From the NCBI RefSeq assembly GCF_030035675.1, contig NC_084482.1, forward strand, positions 75,367,120 through 75,431,119: a DNA stretch of 64,000 nucleotides, given 5' to 3'. The stretch's first letter is position 1, and the number at the start of each line of letters is the position of its first letter. Of the stretch, positions 61,001-64,000 are shown piece by piece. The notes below the pieces were generated by a model. It searched no databases and was not told the DNA's origin. It worked only from the letters and a program-made list of their open reading frames with translations. The translations under genes and the position numbers were made by a program. This DNA comes from Rhineura floridana (Eukaryota; Chordata; Lepidosauria; Squamata; Rhineuridae).

Positions 61001-63188
61001 GGCAGGGTCTCTGCCTCATCACCCTTCTCCATGTGGATGCCCAGATCCAGCTCACCAGGTAGGTCCTCCAGAGGACTCAGGAGCTGGTGACAAGTTTGCT
61101 CCAGTTTCTCATCTGACTTGGACTCTACACCAGAGCTGCTGTCATACTCCAGCAGTTCCTCAGGTGTGCTAGTCTCACTGCTACTCTTGCCTGCCAGATC
61201 AGGTCCACTTAAAGTGCTGGATTTAGAGGAGGAGCCTCCCCTCTCTGGGGAGTGGCCCATCAGCAGTGTGCTACTTAGAGACAACTCTGGCATATGAGTA
61301 GGGTGCTCCTGCAAAAGGTCAAGACTCCTCAAGTGCAGGGTCTGCGGTTTGTGTACTGACACCTGAGCAACACCACTTGAAGAGATTTCCCCTGAAAGAT
61401 GAGGCAGAAACTCTGGAGCTTCACATGCAGGAGCATCCTCTTTCTTCAGGATATCTACACACCCTTCCAGGAACATTACATCATCACTACCATCATCTGC
61501 AGGGCCTCCAATGCTGGGATGTTCACCCAAACAGCTAGACTGGTTACCGTGGCCTACTCCAGGCTCTCCAGGCAATTCTGTAAGAAGCAGGGTTTCAGTT
61601 GTCTGAAGAGAGAGGGGAGCCTGGTCCTGAACAAACATATTGATTACTGAATGTTCTGCTACATGTGGAGACTCCTCCAACTTATCTTGAGCATAAATGG
61701 CAGCTATATGCAGCTCCTCAGTATGCAGAGAAGCAGCTGCTTCTGGTATGACCTCACTATCTTCGCCTACAAGGTCTAGAGGACTCCTTGCCAACCATTT
61801 GTTCTCTGTTTCCAGTGGTGCCGTGGCCTTCTGCAGCTTCACCTCTGGACTACAAGACAGGCTTAGTACCTCATGCACCTTTTCAATATCGTGCTCAGCC
61901 GCCCAAGGCTCTGCCATAGTTTCTATGGGATGATCTGCCCGGCTGGCTGAGGGAGATTGCTCTGCTTGGAGGGTAGGCACTTCCTGTGTCCCTGCTGTCA
62001 TTACCAACAGCTTGACAGCTTGGGCCTCTTCAAGCAACCCAACATCTAGAATCAAAGGCGCTGGGGAAGGAAGTTCCTTTACACAGCTTGTCATGGGGAT
62101 CTCTTTCTCTGTGGACGGCTGAGTGTCCTCAGCTGGCGGAGATGTTGAGAGGTGGCTTAGGCCTTCACAAGACTCTTCAGCATCAAGGAACAGGTGTGGC
62201 TGCTCAACAGCCACTGGAACATCAAGATGTGGAGAGACTTGTTCCTCCAGGTACTCAGAGTCTGTGCCTGCCTGACTAGGCTGTGAAGATTCCAATGCGG
62301 AAGTCTGAGAAGACAGCTCTAAATGAATGGGAGAGGATGGTTCGCAAGGGAGAGCTGCCTGCAAGTCCACTACTGCATCATCAGGGAGGTTCAGGATCTC
62401 AGAGGCAGCTAGGTGTTGCATTTCATTGGGAAAGACGGCCTTCACACTGTGTGGGCCTGTGGAGACCAGAGGGGCTTCAAGGACTGCTGGATGCATCTCA
62501 CTGGAAGATAAAGAGACCTTCGCAACTTGTGGACCAGGAGTGACCAGAGAGGCTTCAACGACTGCTGGAGTCTGCATTTGTGGAACTAGCATGTTGGGAT
62601 ATCCATCCCAGTCTTCCCCTTCCAAGCCCCTTGGCTCCAATTGCTCAGTCTCCACTGCTTCTACCCTGCTGGTTTCAGACACTACTTCTTCGCAGAGTAG
62701 GTGGGAGACAGTCTCTACCTTTGCCAAAGGTTCTAATTTTTCTAGAGGCTTTGTATCCTCTACGGAGGTGCTCCCTACTTCACAGACTTCCATCTTGGCA
62801 TTCCCTTCCTTGGCAGTTGCCCTCTGAGTCTTCTTTTGAGTGGAAGCCTGCTCCTGGTTGGGAAAGGCATCTTTCTTCGGAACCTTCTTGCTTGGACTGC
62901 CCCCTGCAGGAGAGACCTTGGAAGCAGAGGCAAATGCTCTTTGTGGTGTGGATGGATGGACAGTTCCACCAGCCACCTTGGCAGGAGTTCTGGGTTTAGT
63001 GGACTCAGAAAATTTCTTTGCTGATAGCTTGGTATTCATAGGTGCAGTCACATTCCTCTGCCCAAGGTTTTGCTCGGAGTGTGATTTGAAACCTAGGAGT
63101 CTAGGATGCTTTGGGGCAGGTGGCATCTTCATATTGGGGTTGGAGCTTGAAGGTTTGGCCTTGGGGATTGTGGCAGCTCTGGAAGCAT
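57665..63188 (-). CDS. PRR36-like / BTBD8 C-terminal-related protein, last two exons (5' partial)
   Basis: Two minus-strand exons, 63188-60525 and 58077-57665, join at a ctgcag|gtaatg donor and a tttgtag acceptor with matching phase (1 then 2 nt). The large exon is a disordered Ser/Pro/Glu-rich chain with basic N-terminal and acidic C-terminal parts; conserved-looking segments are LLEYDSSSGVESKSDEKLEQ, ETLPADEVLGDPPTEP and GDAGTETPASTNSAAS. The protein ends GDWTVVEVETFH. From memory these features resemble PRR36 and the KIAA1107 part of BTBD8 (an AP2/clathrin adaptor-related protein), so the symbol is left open. No catalytic domain is visible. Upstream exons lie beyond 64000. Confidence 0.75.
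59144..59277. mobile_element. palindromic hAT-like MITE, copy 9
   Basis: TTCAACCTTGGGTCCACAAT faces GGGGATCCAAGGTTCAAGAA; inner arms AGACTACAACACCCATCA and GATGGGAGTTGTAGTCCAG. Good hairpin. Confidence 0.7.
59278..59600 (-). mobile_element. CR1 LINE 3' fragment
   Basis: ATCTAGTCCAATCCCCTGCT and GAGAGCCCACCCATCCCTCT match the antisense CR1 3' UTR pattern. It directly abuts MITE copy 9. Confidence 0.5.
59856..59884. repeat. GCGT microsatellite
   Basis: About six GCGT units ending in GCGAGCGAG. CpG-rich and short. Confidence 0.95.
60256..60261 (-). terminator. intronic poly(A) signal in the PRR36-like gene
   Basis: On the minus strand GTTAAATAAAGCATC is a canonical AATAAA about 260 nt past the large exon. 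If the donor at 60525 is not used, the frame reads four more residues' worth of sequence and stops at 60514-60516, giving a form without the conserved C-terminus. Confidence 0.5.
60525..63188 (-). CDS. PRR36-like large internal exon
   Basis: This 2664-nt open exon encodes about 888 residues. The acceptor is ttctcattccag just above 63188 and the donor gtaatg just below 60525. The frame stays open upstream to an ATG at 63261, but the acceptor and the loss of composition bias suggest that part is intron. Residues from about 62580 to 62430 show two similar roughly 28-residue units (VVEASLVTPGPQVAKVSLSS and VLEAPLVSTGPHSVKAVF). Antisense open frames here are shadows of its biased codons. Confidence 0.8.
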
Positions 63189-63539
63189 CTGGAATGAGAA
63201 ATGATCTTTTAAGTCCTTTGCATTGACTGCAAAAGCTCAGCTTCATGTAGCATGTGGGCAATGCATGCTGGAATACTTAAACAGCTGAAGGTCTGTTTCC
63301 CACTGCAGCTGTGATTCTACACCAAGACTTTAATATTGACCTTTTACCTGTTTTATATTTGCCAACTGGTTATGTATCAAGCAGCCCAGAAGCCACAGTA
63401 TAGTAGCCATTAATGCTTCATTCTGCATCACCCCCTACCCCAAAGGGACCTCTAACTGTGGCAACCCTTGCCTTATTGAGTCAGAATTCTCTCACTTCAA
63501 CCCCTTTTTGAAATGAGGTACTATTGCAAATACGTAATG

Positions 63540-63679
63540 CAGGCTTCCCCCAACCTGTTGCTCATCGGATGTTGAACTACAACTCCCATAATCTTGGATC
63601 ACTGGTCATGCTGGCTAGGGCTGCTAGGAGTTGTAGTTCAACAACACCTGGAGTGCACCAGGCTGGGGAAGGCTGCTGT
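63540..63679. mobile_element. palindromic hAT-like MITE, copy 10
   Basis: AGGCTTCCCCCAACCTGTTG faces CACCAGGCTGGGGAAGGCTG; TGAACTACAACTCCCATAAT faces TAGGAGTTGTAGTTCAACAA. One of the best-preserved hairpins in the window. Confidence 0.75.
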
Positions 63680-63754
63680 AATACATATAGTCCCTATCTA
63701 AAAAGGTGGTCGCTGGAATTCTCATAAAGCCCCTAACTGAAACCTTACTTCTTG

Positions 63755-63910
63755 CCATGAACTCACTAGGTGGGCTTAGGCAAGCAACTCTCAGTCACAG
63801 ATCTGCAACATGGAGATAATGCTGACCTACCTTCTAGGACTCTTCAAAGGATTACAATGAGATAATGCTAAGTGTTTTCTGAATATTCAAAACACTACAT
63901 AAATGTCAGT
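63755..63910 (+). repeat. MIR/CORE-like SINE 3' part
   Basis: TGGGCTTAGGCAAGCAACTC, ATGGAGATAATGCTGACCTA and TACAATGAGATAATGCTAAG follow the MIR consensus order into a CTACATAAATGTCA end. Confidence 0.7.
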
Positions 63911-64000
63911 TTCCAGAGGGGCAGCTGTGTCAGTCTGATGCAGTAAAAATCAGAGTCATGGCACCTTAAAGACAAACAAATTTCATTTTGGTGCAAGCTT
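63911..64000. repeat. dispersed amniote repeat, cut by the window edge
   Basis: GCAGCTGTGTCAGTCTGATG and ATGGCACCTTAAAGACAAAC are a pattern common in reptile genomes. Class unknown to me. Confidence 0.45.

Larger units (their letters stand above)
63189..64000 (-). other. intron upstream of the PRR36-like large exon
   Basis: No further coding exon is visible before the window edge. It contains a MITE, a MIR-like SINE and the start of another dispersed repeat. Confidence 0.5.

Noticed and set aside
62327-62999. Plus-strand frames of 139-166 codons
   Set aside because: Antisense shadows of the PRR36-like exon.

Overview
This is a vertebrate nuclear window, most likely from a squamate reptile (lizard or snake). 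That reading rests on large introns, CpG-depleted intergenic DNA and the repeat set: BovB/RTE tails, a Sauria-like tRNA SINE with a BovB-like tail, a 5S-derived SINE, MIR/CORE-like SINEs, many L2/CR1-type LINE pieces and several palindromic hAT-like MITE families. The species cannot be named from the sequence.

Three host genes are supported. (1) PRKACA, + strand, covers exons 2-10 (22512-35778). Every exon joins in phase and the exon sizes equal those of the human gene; the first coding exon (46 nt expected) lies left of the window, so 1-22511 is intron 1. Its main poly(A) signal is at 37699-37704. (2) SAMD1, + strand, is complete with five coding exons (42983-49830, 486 codons) and starts inside a strong CpG island. 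(3) A minus-strand gene (63188 to 57665) has one 2.66-kb low-complexity exon phase-joined to a conserved-looking C-terminal exon; it is most like PRR36 or the related C-terminal part of BTBD8/KIAA1107. Its 5' exons lie right of the window.

Layout: 1-22.5 kb is PRKACA intron 1, packed with repeats, including a young 2.4-kb LINE with an open reverse-transcriptase frame inside an older L2-like element, a solo LTR fossil, MITEs and an exact 136-bp direct repeat. 22.5-37.7 kb holds PRKACA exons 2-10 and the 3' UTR. 37.7-42.6 kb is intergenic with nothing firmly recognised. 42.6-50.5 kb is SAMD1. 50.5-57.6 kb is intergenic or distal 3' UTR with CR1, Sauria-like and L2 insertions. 57.6-63.2 kb is the PRR36-like gene, and 63.2-64 kb its upstream intron.

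The PRKACA to SAMD1 tandem order matches human 19p13.12, while the third gene differs from the human neighbour as I remember it. I found no evidence of a new biological system. The points most worth a second look are the perfect 136-bp repeat, the young nested LINE, tail-only L2 insertions into MITEs, two ATP-pocket substitutions in PKA C-alpha and a probable intronic poly(A) site in the PRR36-like gene.
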